Positions 28,515-35,840 of a DNA stretch of 64,000 bases are shown in pieces; positions within the stretch are counted from its first letter, which is position 1, and each line of letters begins with the position of its first letter. The stretch covers positions 1-64,000 of the forward strand of contig CBDFMU010000056.1 of NCBI GenBank assembly GCA_965249785.1, in the 5' to 3' direction. Made by a program: the position numbers and the translations under genes. Source of the stretch: M3007 sp965249785. GTDB lineage: Bacteria; Bacteroidota; Bacteroidia; Chitinophagales; Saprospiraceae. Under the pieces are notes generated by a model. It was not told the origin of the DNA, did no database searches, and was given only the letters and a program-made list of their open reading frames with translations.

Positions 28515-29789
28515 ATGACCAATTATCGCTGGCGCGTTGTTGCTTTACTTTTTTTCGCCACCACGATCAACTACATGGATCGGCAGGTGATTGGGTTGCT
28601 CAAACCCGTTTTGGAGAAGGAATTCTTCTGGTCGGAAGCGGACTATGGCAACATCGTCATGGCCTTTTCCGCTTGTTATGCGCTGGGATTACTGCTTTTT
28701 GGGCGTTTTATCGATCAGATCGGGGTAAAACGCGGCTATGCGATTTCGATTGTCGCGTGGAGTTTGGCGGCTGTGGCCCACGCTGCTGCTTTCAGTACGG
28801 CGGGTTTTATGGCCGTGCGGGCGGCACTTGGTTTGGGCGAAGCGGGCAATTTTCCGGCGGCGATTAAAACGGTGGCCGAGTGGTTTCCCAAAAAAGAACG
28901 CGCCCTCGCCAACGGTATTTTTAACTCTGGCTCCAATATCGGTGCCATCGCAGCCCCCCTGTCGGTGCCTTTGATTTTGGGCGTTTGGGGCTGGCAGGGA
29001 GCCTTTGTCATCACGGGTGTACTTGGATTTATCTGGTTGATTTTCTGGCAGTTACTCTATAATTCGCCCGAAAAAACGCCGAATGTAAGTGCCGCCGAAT
29101 TGGCCCATATTTATAGTGATAATGACGAACAAACCACAGACGCTAAACCTGTTCGCTGGGCGCAACTGTTCCGCGTTCGGCAGACGTGGGCCTACATATT
29201 CGGCAAAATGCTGACCGACCCGATCTGGTGGTTTTTCCTGTTTTGGCTGCCTTCGTATTTCGCCAGCACCTTCCAACTGGACTTAAAAAAACCGAGTCTC
29301 GCGCTGGCTTTGGTCTACACGGCCACGATGGTCGGCAGCATCGGCGGCGGATATTTGTCTGGCTGGTTTATTAAAAAAGGCTGGCCCGTTTTTCGTGCTC
29401 GCAAAACGGCTCTGTTTATTTTTGCGCTCTGTGTGGTGCCGATTATGGCCGCCCGTTTTGCAACCAATATTTGGCAAGCCGTGGCTTTAATTGGCCTCGC
29501 CGCAGCCTCGCATCAGGCTTGGAGTGCCAATATGTACACTATTGTCTCGGATATGTTTCCTAAAAAAGCCATCAGTTCCGTCGCGGGAATCGGTGGCATG
29601 GCGGGTTCGGTGGGCGGTATTTTGTTCCCGATGCTGGTCGGTCATCTGCTCGATTCGTACAAAACGGCGGGCAATATTACCGCCGGATACAACCTTTTAT
29701 TCGTCATTTGTGGGTGCGCGTATTTGCTGGCGTGGACGATCATGCACCTGCTTGCGCCACGGATGGAAAAGGTGGGGTTAGAACGTTGA
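28515..29789 (+). CDS. exuT: MFS hexuronate transporter (ExuT-like)
   Basis: The 424-residue product has twelve predicted membrane segments. The start MTNYRWRVVALLFFATTINYMDRQV is the ACS-family pattern (R-W-x(7)-N-Y-x-D-R). The first-loop segment LFGRFIDQIGVKRG and GLGEAGNFPAAIK are further family marks. It would import glucuronate or galacturonate with protons. It is divergent from the oxidoreductase gene and heads the eda-uxaC-kdgK run. A repeat-filled 220-bp spacer separates it from eda. Confidence 0.9.
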   Translation: MTNYRWRVVALLFFATTINYMDRQVIGLLKPVLEKEFFWSEADYGNIVMAFSACYALGLLLFGRFIDQIGVKRGYAISIVAWSLAAVAHAAAFSTAGFMAVRAALGLGEAGNFPAAIKTVAEWFPKKERALANGIFNSGSNIGAIAAPLSVPLILGVWGWQGAFVITGVLGFIWLIFWQLLYNSPEKTPNVSAAELAHIYSDNDEQTTDAKPVRWAQLFRVRQTWAYIFGKMLTDPIWWFFLFWLPSYFASTFQLDLKKPSLALALVYTATMVGSIGGGYLSGWFIKKGWPVFRARKTALFIFALCVVPIMAARFATNIWQAVALIGLAAASHQAWSANMYTIVSDMFPKKAISSVAGIGGMAGSVGGILFPMLVGHLLDSYKTAGNITAGYNLLFVICGCAYLLAWTIMHLLAPRMEKVGLER

Positions 29790-30011
29790 GTTTGCTGCGC
29801 AAGTTGAGAATGTTGAGTCTGCTGCGCAGGTTGAGAAAACTTGAGGCAACCTCCCTTACGTTCTCATCTTGCCAAAGGCAAACTCAACAATCTCAACACC
29901 CTTCACCTTCTCAACTTGCCGAAGGCAAACTCAACTCCTCAACATTCTCAACACCTTCCACCTTCTCAACTGCCGAAGGCAACTCAACATCCTCAACAAT
30001 CTCAACAAAAT
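29790..30011. repeat. Palindromic repeat, CTCAAC family, MFS-eda spacer
   Basis: The left part has the reverse form (GTTGAGTTTGCTGCGC, GTTGAGAATGTTGAG). The right part has two or three tandem units of CTCAACTTGCCGAAGGCAAA followed by CTCAACATTCTCAACA. The spacer is filled completely. The words also occur at 12858, 30650-30690, 31261-31318, 32186-32362 and 43099. Confidence 0.85.
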
Positions 30012-30668
30012 ATGCGCCTCCACGTCTACCAAACCCTGCAAAATTCCGGCCTCGTGCCGCTTTTCTACCATCCGGACTCGGAGGTGGCTTTTCAAGTTGC
30101 TGCGGCCTGCTATCGGGGCGGGGCGCGGGTACTGGAATTCACCAATCGCGGCCCTTTCGCCCACGAGGTCTTTGCCGATCTGATGAAACGCGTTCGGCGC
30201 GAACTACCCGATTTGCTGCTCGGCATCGGCTCGATTCAGGATGCGGGTACGGCGGCGTTGTTTCTGCAAATGGGTGCCAATTTCGTCATCACGCCCCTGC
30301 TCCGCGAAGACGTGATCCAGACTTGTCACCGTCGGAAAGTGGCGGTGCTGCCCGGTGTGTCTACTTCTTCGGAAATTGGTCGCGCCGAGGAATTGGGCGT
30401 GGAAATCGTCAAAATTGCACCCGGTGAAGTGCTGGGACCCGCGTTTTTGAAGGCGCATTTGGCTCCTTGTCCTTGGACGAAGGCGATGATTTCAGGCGGC
30501 GTTTCGCCCGACGAGAAGAATTTGCGCGGCTGGTTTGAAGCGGGCGCGACCTGTGTGGGCATGGGTTCTAAATTGATTTCCAAAGAAGTACTGGAAAAGA
30601 AAGACTGGGCGGGATTGGAGGAAAAAGTGCGGGAAGTGGTTAAAACTGTTGAGAAGTTGAGGGGTTGA
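30012..30668 (+). CDS. eda: KDPG/KHG aldolase
   Basis: From the ATG at 30012 the product has 218 residues. It begins MRLHVYQTLQNSGLVPLFYH and shows AAACYRGGARVLEFTNRG (catalytic Glu region), LPGVSTSSEIGRAEELG and the Schiff-base region EIVKIAPGEVLGPAF. This cytoplasmic TIM-barrel enzyme splits 2-keto-3-deoxy-6-phosphogluconate into pyruvate and glyceraldehyde 3-phosphate, the last step of the hexuronate route. Upstream in-frame codons belong to the repeat spacer, so the internal ATG is the true start. Confidence 0.93.
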   Translation: MRLHVYQTLQNSGLVPLFYHPDSEVAFQVAAACYRGGARVLEFTNRGPFAHEVFADLMKRVRRELPDLLLGIGSIQDAGTAALFLQMGANFVITPLLREDVIQTCHRRKVAVLPGVSTSSEIGRAEELGVEIVKIAPGEVLGPAFLKAHLAPCPWTKAMISGGVSPDEKNLRGWFEAGATCVGMGSKLISKEVLEKKDWAGLEEKVREVVKTVEKLRG

Positions 30669-30718
30669 AGTTGTTGAGAAAAGTTGGAGGCAGTTAATCT
30701 TTACTAAATCAACCTCTT

Positions 30719-32182
30719 ATGCCTTATTTAAACAACTTCAATAGCCAAGCCCGCCCATTTCTCGGCGACGATTTTCTATTAAATAATGATTTTGCCGCTC
30801 AACTTTACCACGACCACGCGGCTACACAACCCATTATTGACTATCACTGCCACCTCTCGCCCGATGATATTGCCGCCAATCGACAATTTCGCAGCATTAC
30901 CGAGGCGTGGCTGGAAGGCGATCATTATAAGTGGCGGGCCATGCGAACGCAAGGCGTACCGGAGGAATTTATTACTGGAAAAGCGAGCGATTGGGAGAAG
31001 TTCCAGCATTGGGCGGCTACGGTGCCGCATACTGTTCGCAACCCCTTGTTTCACTGGACGCACCTGGAATTACAGCGTTATTTTGGCATTAAAGAGTTGC
31101 TAAACCCAGCCACCGCCGCCGATATTTTTGCCGAAACCAATGCCGCTTTGGCCTCCCCTACCCTTTCGACGCAAGGTATTTTGCAAAAAATGCGCGTCGA
31201 AGTCGTCTGCACCACCGACAATCCTACCGATTCTTTGGAAGCGCACCGACTTTTACAACGCACTCCTTCTCAACCTGCCGAAGGCAATCTCAACTCCTCC
31301 ACATTCTCCACCAAAATTCTGCCCACCTTCCGTCCCGATCAAGCGATTCTAATTGAAAAAGAAGGGTTTATAAAGTATATTGATCGGCTGGCGGCTACTG
31401 CTAATATCGAAATCCAGTCATTTCAAGACCTGCTTGATGCCCTCGAACGCCGTATGGATTTCTTTCACGCTTTGGGATGTCGCCTCTCCGATCATGGTTT
31501 GGAACGTTTGTATGCCGTGCCGTTTACAGAGGCGGAGGCCGACCATATTTTCCAAAAAAGAAGGAATCAGCAGTCGATTACGCCAGAGGAAACGGAAATT
31601 TATCAATCGGCTTTATTGTACCATCTTGGCTTGGGCTACCATCGGCGAGGCTGGACACAGCAATTCCATTTGGGTGCGCTACGGAATAATAATACCCGAC
31701 TGCTGCGTCAACTTGGCCCAGACACCGGCTTCGATAGCATCGGCGATTTCGCGCAAGCCCAAAGTCTGTCGTGCTTTCTGGACAGCCTTGACAGAACTAA
31801 CCAATTGACCAAGACCATTTTATACAACCTCAATCCGCGCGACAACGAGGTATTTGCCACCATGATTGGCAATTTCAACGACGGCTCCACGCCGGGAAAA
31901 ATCCAGTGGGGCAGCGCATGGTGGTTTCTGGATCAAAAAGACGGTATGGAAAAACAACTGAATACGTTGAGTCATCTTGGCCTGCTGAGTCGCTTCATCG
32001 GGATGTTGACCGACAGCCGAAGTTTTTTGTCGTTCCCACGCCATGAGTATTTTCGCCGCATCCTTTGCAATTTGATTGGTCGCGATATCATGGCTGGATT
32101 ACTGCCGCCGGATATGGATTTATTGGGTCACATGGTCGAGGATATTTGTTATCGCAATGCCAAGGCCTATTTTGGATTTTAA
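30719..32182 (+). CDS. uxaC: Glucuronate isomerase with a repeat-derived insert
   Basis: The 487-residue product shows the DYHCHLSPDDIA metal-site motif near residue 40, TTDNPTDSLEAH, the HLGALRNNNTRLL segment and the end WWFLDQKDGME ... GMLTDSRSF. It interconverts glucuronate and fructuronate (or galacturonate and tagaturonate) in the cytoplasm. Residues about 181-200 (PSQPAEGNLNSSTFST) are encoded by the CTCAAC intergenic repeat, in frame. This makes the enzyme about 17-20 residues longer than the usual 466-470. The insert lies right after the LEAHRLL helix and is low complexity, so it may form a surface loop. Confidence 0.92.
   Translation: MPYLNNFNSQARPFLGDDFLLNNDFAAQLYHDHAATQPIIDYHCHLSPDDIAANRQFRSITEAWLEGDHYKWRAMRTQGVPEEFITGKASDWEKFQHWAATVPHTVRNPLFHWTHLELQRYFGIKELLNPATAADIFAETNAALASPTLSTQGILQKMRVEVVCTTDNPTDSLEAHRLLQRTPSQPAEGNLNSSTFSTKILPTFRPDQAILIEKEGFIKYIDRLAATANIEIQSFQDLLDALERRMDFFHALGCRLSDHGLERLYAVPFTEAEADHIFQKRRNQQSITPEETEIYQSALLYHLGLGYHRRGWTQQFHLGALRNNNTRLLRQLGPDTGFDSIGDFAQAQSLSCFLDSLDRTNQLTKTILYNLNPRDNEVFATMIGNFNDGSTPGKIQWGSAWWFLDQKDGMEKQLNTLSHLGLLSRFIGMLTDSRSFLSFPRHEYFRRILCNLIGRDIMAGLLPPDMDLLGHMVEDICYRNAKAYFGF
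31261..31318 (+). repeat. CTCAAC-family repeat inside uxaC
   Basis: CTTCTCAACCTGCCGAAGGC and ATCTCAACTCCTCCACATTC in the coding strand match the intergenic units at 29916-29965, and the reverse complement of 32205-32240, with only a few changes. The reading frame is kept. Confidence 0.88.
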
Positions 32183-32185
32183 ATT

Positions 32186-32362
32186 TGTTGAGGATGTTGA
32201 GAAAGTTGAGATTGCCTTCGGCAGGTTGAGAAGTTGAGAATTGTGAAGAGGCAGGACAAGTCAATTTATTAAGTAAATAGCAGAAACATGCCTCATCACC
32301 CGGCAAATCTCAACATTCTCAACAAGTATGCGCAGCATACGGCCTCAACTCACTCAACAAAG
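32186..32362. repeat. Palindromic repeat, CTCAAC family, uxaC-kdgK spacer
   Basis: GTTGAGGATGTTGAGAAAGT and GCCTTCGGCAGGTTGAGAAG on the left are mirrored on the right by CTCAACATTCTCAACAAG and CTCAACTCACTCAAC. The spacer ends at the kdgK start codon. An upstream in-frame ATG at 32288 is read through repeat DNA and is not believed. Confidence 0.82.
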
Positions 32363-33367
32363 ATGTCCATTCTCTGCTTCGGTGAAATCATGCTCCGCCT
32401 CTCCCCGCCCGGCGCGCAGCGGTTCGTACAGGCGCGGCATCTGGATGTGGTGTTCGGTGGTTCCGAGGCCAATGTGGCGGTGTCATTGGCGCAATTTGGT
32501 TTGCCGACGGCTTATCTGACCAGAGTACCTGATAATGAACTAGGACAAGCCGCGCTCCAAGCCGTGGCGCAATATGGTGTTGCGACCAATTTGTCTGTCA
32601 AAGGAGGCGAACGACTGGGCCTCTATTTTTTGGAACAAGGCGTAGGCCGTCGGGCTTCCAAAGTGCTTTATGATCGCGCCAATTCCGGCATGGCTTCTCT
32701 TGCGCCGGGTATGATTGACTGGCGGCAAGTACTCGAAAACGCTAGTTGGTTCCATTGGTCAGGTATCACACCCGCCCTGTCGCAGAGTGCCGCCGAGGCT
32801 TTGCTGGAAGGTTTACAAATAGCCAAATCATTGAATATCAACGTCTCCTGTGATCTCAACTACCGCGCAAACCTGTGGAAATATGGTAAAAAACCGGGAG
32901 AGATCATCCCGCAAATGATGGCTTATACCGATGTATTGCTCGGCGATGAAACGGCATTTGAAGTTTGCCTGGGAATTAGCCAAGCGGAGAATATTGCCCC
33001 CGAAGAATGGTTATCATTGGTAAAGACGGCTTTTCCGCATCTGCGCTACCTCGCCATGACGCGCCGCGAAGGGCTTTCAGCCTCGCATAATCACTATCAG
33101 GGTTTTCTATTTAACGGCGAAAGCCTGTTTACTTCCAAAAATTATGACCTGCCCCACCTGCTTGATCGCATTGGTACGGGCGATGCTTTTATGGCGGGAC
33201 TATTATTTGGGCTAATAAAATCTAATGCTGATTTGCAGGAGGTAATAGAATTCGCCACGGCTGCGGCGGCTATGAAACACTATGTGCCGGGCGATTTTAA
33301 TTTGTGTTCCGAGGCGGAAGTGCGGGCTTTGATGGCGGGAAGTTCAGGGGGACGAGTGAATCGGTGA
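32363..33367 (+). CDS. kdgK: 2-Keto-3-deoxygluconate kinase (PfkB family)
   Basis: From the ATG at 32363 the product has 334 residues and begins MSILCFGEIMLRLSPPG. PfkB marks are GGSEANVAVSLAQFG, DLNYRANLW, and the ATP/anion-hole signature DRIGTGDAFMAGLLFG with its catalytic Asp. It phosphorylates KDG to KDPG, the substrate of the aldolase two genes upstream. The chosen start excludes 25 codons read from the repeat spacer. It closes the hexuronate cluster. Confidence 0.92.
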   Translation: MSILCFGEIMLRLSPPGAQRFVQARHLDVVFGGSEANVAVSLAQFGLPTAYLTRVPDNELGQAALQAVAQYGVATNLSVKGGERLGLYFLEQGVGRRASKVLYDRANSGMASLAPGMIDWRQVLENASWFHWSGITPALSQSAAEALLEGLQIAKSLNINVSCDLNYRANLWKYGKKPGEIIPQMMAYTDVLLGDETAFEVCLGISQAENIAPEEWLSLVKTAFPHLRYLAMTRREGLSASHNHYQGFLFNGESLFTSKNYDLPHLLDRIGTGDAFMAGLLFGLIKSNADLQEVIEFATAAAAMKHYVPGDFNLCSEAEVRALMAGSSGGRVNR

Positions 33368-33380
33368 GATAAGAGAATAC

Positions 33381-33522
33381 TATTAATGCGAATCATGGAT
33401 TTGGCTGAGTAAGTATGTTGAATGTCAAGTACTTAGACCTGTCAGGTTTTTGAAACCTGGCAGGTCTGGCCGCTAACCGCCTGAAATCAGTACCCATTTT
33501 AACCCATGATGCGCATTATTAT
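33381..33522. repeat. MITE-like palindromic element, copy B
   Basis: The ends TAATGCGAATCATGG and CCATGATGCGCATTA are inverted repeats of each other. The core is AGACCTGTCAGGTTTTTG/AAACCTGGCAGGTCT. The reverse complement matches 18678-18822 at most positions. It encodes no protein. The rest of 33368-33874 is AT-rich sequence with one terminator and no gene. Confidence 0.82.
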
Positions 33523-33825
33523 CTATTCAATAGAATAAAGATGTATTTACTAATTCTAATAATCTTTCGCCAACACCGTGTAGTTAATATTTAATTTCGT
33601 TCCAGAAGACAAAAAATAGTTTTTAATCTGTTTCAGATTTTTATCTTTCTATTTAAAGCCTTTTAGATGTGCTTGATTACCCCTATAAAATTATAATGCA
33701 TTGATTTACAGGCCAATAAAAGCAAATTTTATTCTTTGAAAAATATTTTTTAAAATTTAGTTGCGCACATGAAATGTATTACGCTATCTTCGTCCCAGTT
33801 TTCATTTGGTTTTTTGGGGTTTATT

Positions 33826-33866
33826 AGTCGTCTCGATGCGTAAGCATCTAGGCGACTTTTTTTTGA
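33826..33866 (+). terminator. Terminator downstream of the hexuronate cluster
   Basis: AGTCGTCTCGATGC and GCATCTAGGCGACT pair across GTAA, followed by eight Ts on the plus strand. Confidence 0.8.
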
Positions 33867-33874
33867 TATGGGTT

Positions 33875-34867
33875 TTATAGTCCATAGCGCAGCAGGCTCT
33901 CTTGAAAAAACCGGCGAAGTTGTTCGGTCAAACTGTCTGGTGCTAACACCCGCACATCCGCTCCCAAAGAAGCGATCTTACGCACCAGGTCAATATTTGG
34001 AATAAGTCGTAGCCGAATCACCAATTTTTCGGCAGTGTTCTCCACAATCTCAAACGGCTCAAAAAACGGAGTACTCAAAAAGTACTTGCCTTGCAAGGGT
34101 ATAAACTCCAACAGTACTTCTTCTATCTTTCCATTGGGTTCTACCGTGATGCCGTAGATATCTTTCCAATACGTTTCAGCATCATACAGCGGCGGTTTGT
34201 CGTGGAAGAAGCCTTTGTGTACGGGTTGCCCCACGATGCGCTCCAAAGGAAAAGTGCGCACAAAATTCTCTGGCTCATGTGAAAAACCGCCCACATACCA
34301 TCGGCGGTCGTAGTGACGCAGAAACCAGGGATCGAACACGACAGTTTTTGGCTGCTTAGCGAGATGGGCAAGATATTGAAATTCGGTACGATACTGATCT
34401 TCAATAGCCCCTAGAAAAAAGGTCAGGTAACGGCTTCCTTCATAGTGCGGCAAAGGGTCAAAATAGATTGGCTTGGATCTGGCGTGTGGCTGCACCCATT
34501 TCCGTACCGCACGGTGTATCTTACCAAACGCCGATTTGGCTTCCTCCATGTTCCGTAGTTGCCCGGTTTTGGCCAACGTCTCAAAAGCAACGGTGAGCAG
34601 CAGCACATCCTCGGAAGTAAGCGGCAATTGGTCCAACAGCGTGAATTCATGCCCGGGTGCATAGCGCCATCCATATTGTGTGGGTACGTATTCTAACGGT
34701 GCATCCTTCTCCTTCAGCCAATTCATATCCTTACGCAGCTGGCGCAGGCTGATACCCAACTCTTCTGTCAGTTCAGAAGATTTCACCACCGCCATAGCAC
34801 TGCTCCTCCGGTTAAGTAGATCGTGAATGCGCTGGTATCGCTCGAAGGGTTGCTTGTTTTTGGGCAT
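33875..34867 (-). CDS. WYL-domain transcriptional regulator, divergent from cas genes
   Basis: From the ATG at 34867 the product has 330 residues and begins MPKNKQPFERYQRIHDLL. An N-terminal DeoR-like winged helix (SSELTEELGISLRQLRKDMNWL) precedes a WYL domain (PWFLRHYDRRWYVGGF) and a C-terminal WCX-like part. WYL domains sense nucleic-acid or nucleotide ligands and often control CRISPR or phage-defence genes. It is divergent from cas6, with a 173-bp shared promoter region carrying TATATTTG boxes on both strands, so control of the cas operon and of itself is likely. Further upstream in-frame codons are not used. Confidence 0.88.
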   Translation of the reverse strand: MPKNKQPFERYQRIHDLLNRRSSAMAVVKSSELTEELGISLRQLRKDMNWLKEKDAPLEYVPTQYGWRYAPGHEFTLLDQLPLTSEDVLLLTVAFETLAKTGQLRNMEEAKSAFGKIHRAVRKWVQPHARSKPIYFDPLPHYEGSRYLTFFLGAIEDQYRTEFQYLAHLAKQPKTVVFDPWFLRHYDRRWYVGGFSHEPENFVRTFPLERIVGQPVHKGFFHDKPPLYDAETYWKDIYGITVEPNGKIEEVLLEFIPLQGKYFLSTPFFEPFEIVENTAEKLVIRLRLIPNIDLVRKIASLGADVRVLAPDSLTEQLRRFFQESLLRYGL

Positions 34868-34884
34868 CGTCCCGATTTTATTTG

Positions 34885-34892
34885 CAAATATA
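34885..34892 (-). promoter_or_regulatory. -7 box (TATATTTG) of the WYL regulator
   Basis: TATATTTG on the minus strand lies 18 bases before the regulator's ATG, giving a very short leader. Confidence 0.5.
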
Positions 34893-34930
34893 TAAATTGG
34901 GTATGAACTAAAACTGCACACCCCCGACTT

Positions 34931-35022
34931 TATCTTTGTGCCATCAAAAAAATATTGATTGCCTATCGGCGGATGTTTTATAAAACAATCACCCGACTTT
35001 TCTGCATAGTGCCATATATTTG
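34931..35022 (+). promoter_or_regulatory. Promoter region of the cas operon
   Basis: Two -7 candidates face cas6: TATCTTTG at 34931-34938 and TATATTTG at 35015-35022, the second only 18 bases before the ATG at 35041. Neither has a perfect -33 TTTG, as expected for an activated or repressed promoter. Confidence 0.45.
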
Positions 35023-35040
35023 ACGCTAAACCTACCACCG

Positions 35041-35778
35041 ATGAGACTACACCTCCAACTTTCGCCCAGCCGCCAACCCGTCAATTTCGATCACCTGCCG
35101 GTACTCGCCGGTGCCTTGCATAAGTGGCTGGGGCCTAATCAGGAGCACGACGAACTGTCGCTCTACTCGTTTTCCTGGCTGCAAGGCGCAAAACCTGGTC
35201 CCGGTGGCCTGCAATTTCCCAAAGGAGCCACCTGGTTCATCAGTTCGCTCGACAACGACTTCCTGATCCGCAGCATCCAGGGCGTGCTGGCCAATCCCGA
35301 AGTGCGCTGGGGGATGCGCGTACAAGAGTGCCGCGTGTCCGACGCGCCCGCCTTCCCCGCCGAAGGCGAAATACGCTTCCTCTGCGCCAGTCCGATCTTC
35401 ATCAAGCGTTCGGTGCCAGATGATTCGCGCCCGGATGGCCGCAACGAAAAATTCTACCTCTATACCGACCCGGAAAGCGATGCCCTGCTGACCGAGACGT
35501 TACAGCGCAAGCTCCGCGCCGCCGGGCTGGACGATACAGGCGTGGCGGTGCGGTTTGATCGGAGCTACACCAAGGCCCGCACCAAAATGGTGCATTACCG
35601 GGGCATTGACAACCGCGCCAGCGAATGCCCGGTGTTTGTGCGGGGCACGGCGGAGCAGATTGGGTTTGCCTGGACGGTGGGGGTGGGGAATAGTACGGGG
35701 GTGGGAATGGGGAGCTTGTATCTACATGATAATGAATTAAAAAAAACGGAATTTCTTAAAACCGTCGACCGAGCATGA
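35041..35778 (+). CDS. cas6: CRISPR RNA endonuclease Cas6
   Basis: The 245-residue product has the RAMP fold hallmarks: an N-terminal strand MRLHLQLSPS, a His in helix 1 (H27, GALHKWLG) as catalytic candidate, and a C-terminal G-rich loop (VGVGNSTGVGMG, about 213-224). It cleaves the array transcript within each repeat, leaving an eight-base 5' handle, here expected to be ATTGAAAC. It is the first gene of the cas operon, 62 bp ahead of cas8b. The ATG at 35041 is preferred over an in-frame start at 35020 because the family begins at the first strand. Confidence 0.92.
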   Translation: MRLHLQLSPSRQPVNFDHLPVLAGALHKWLGPNQEHDELSLYSFSWLQGAKPGPGGLQFPKGATWFISSLDNDFLIRSIQGVLANPEVRWGMRVQECRVSDAPAFPAEGEIRFLCASPIFIKRSVPDDSRPDGRNEKFYLYTDPESDALLTETLQRKLRAAGLDDTGVAVRFDRSYTKARTKMVHYRGIDNRASECPVFVRGTAEQIGFAWTVGVGNSTGVGMGSLYLHDNELKKTEFLKTVDRA

Positions 35779-35840
35779 GTCAGTACGATTGAATTGCCTT
35801 AGTCATTATAATAATGGGATATATCTCTAATTAGAAAACG

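Noticed and set aside
29841..30011. Upstream extension of the KDPG aldolase
   Set aside because: Codons come from CTCAAC repeat units; the enzyme starts at 30012.
32288..32362. Upstream extension of kdgK from the ATG at 32288
   Set aside because: The 25 extra codons are translated palindromic repeat; the PfkB family starts at the 32363 ATG.
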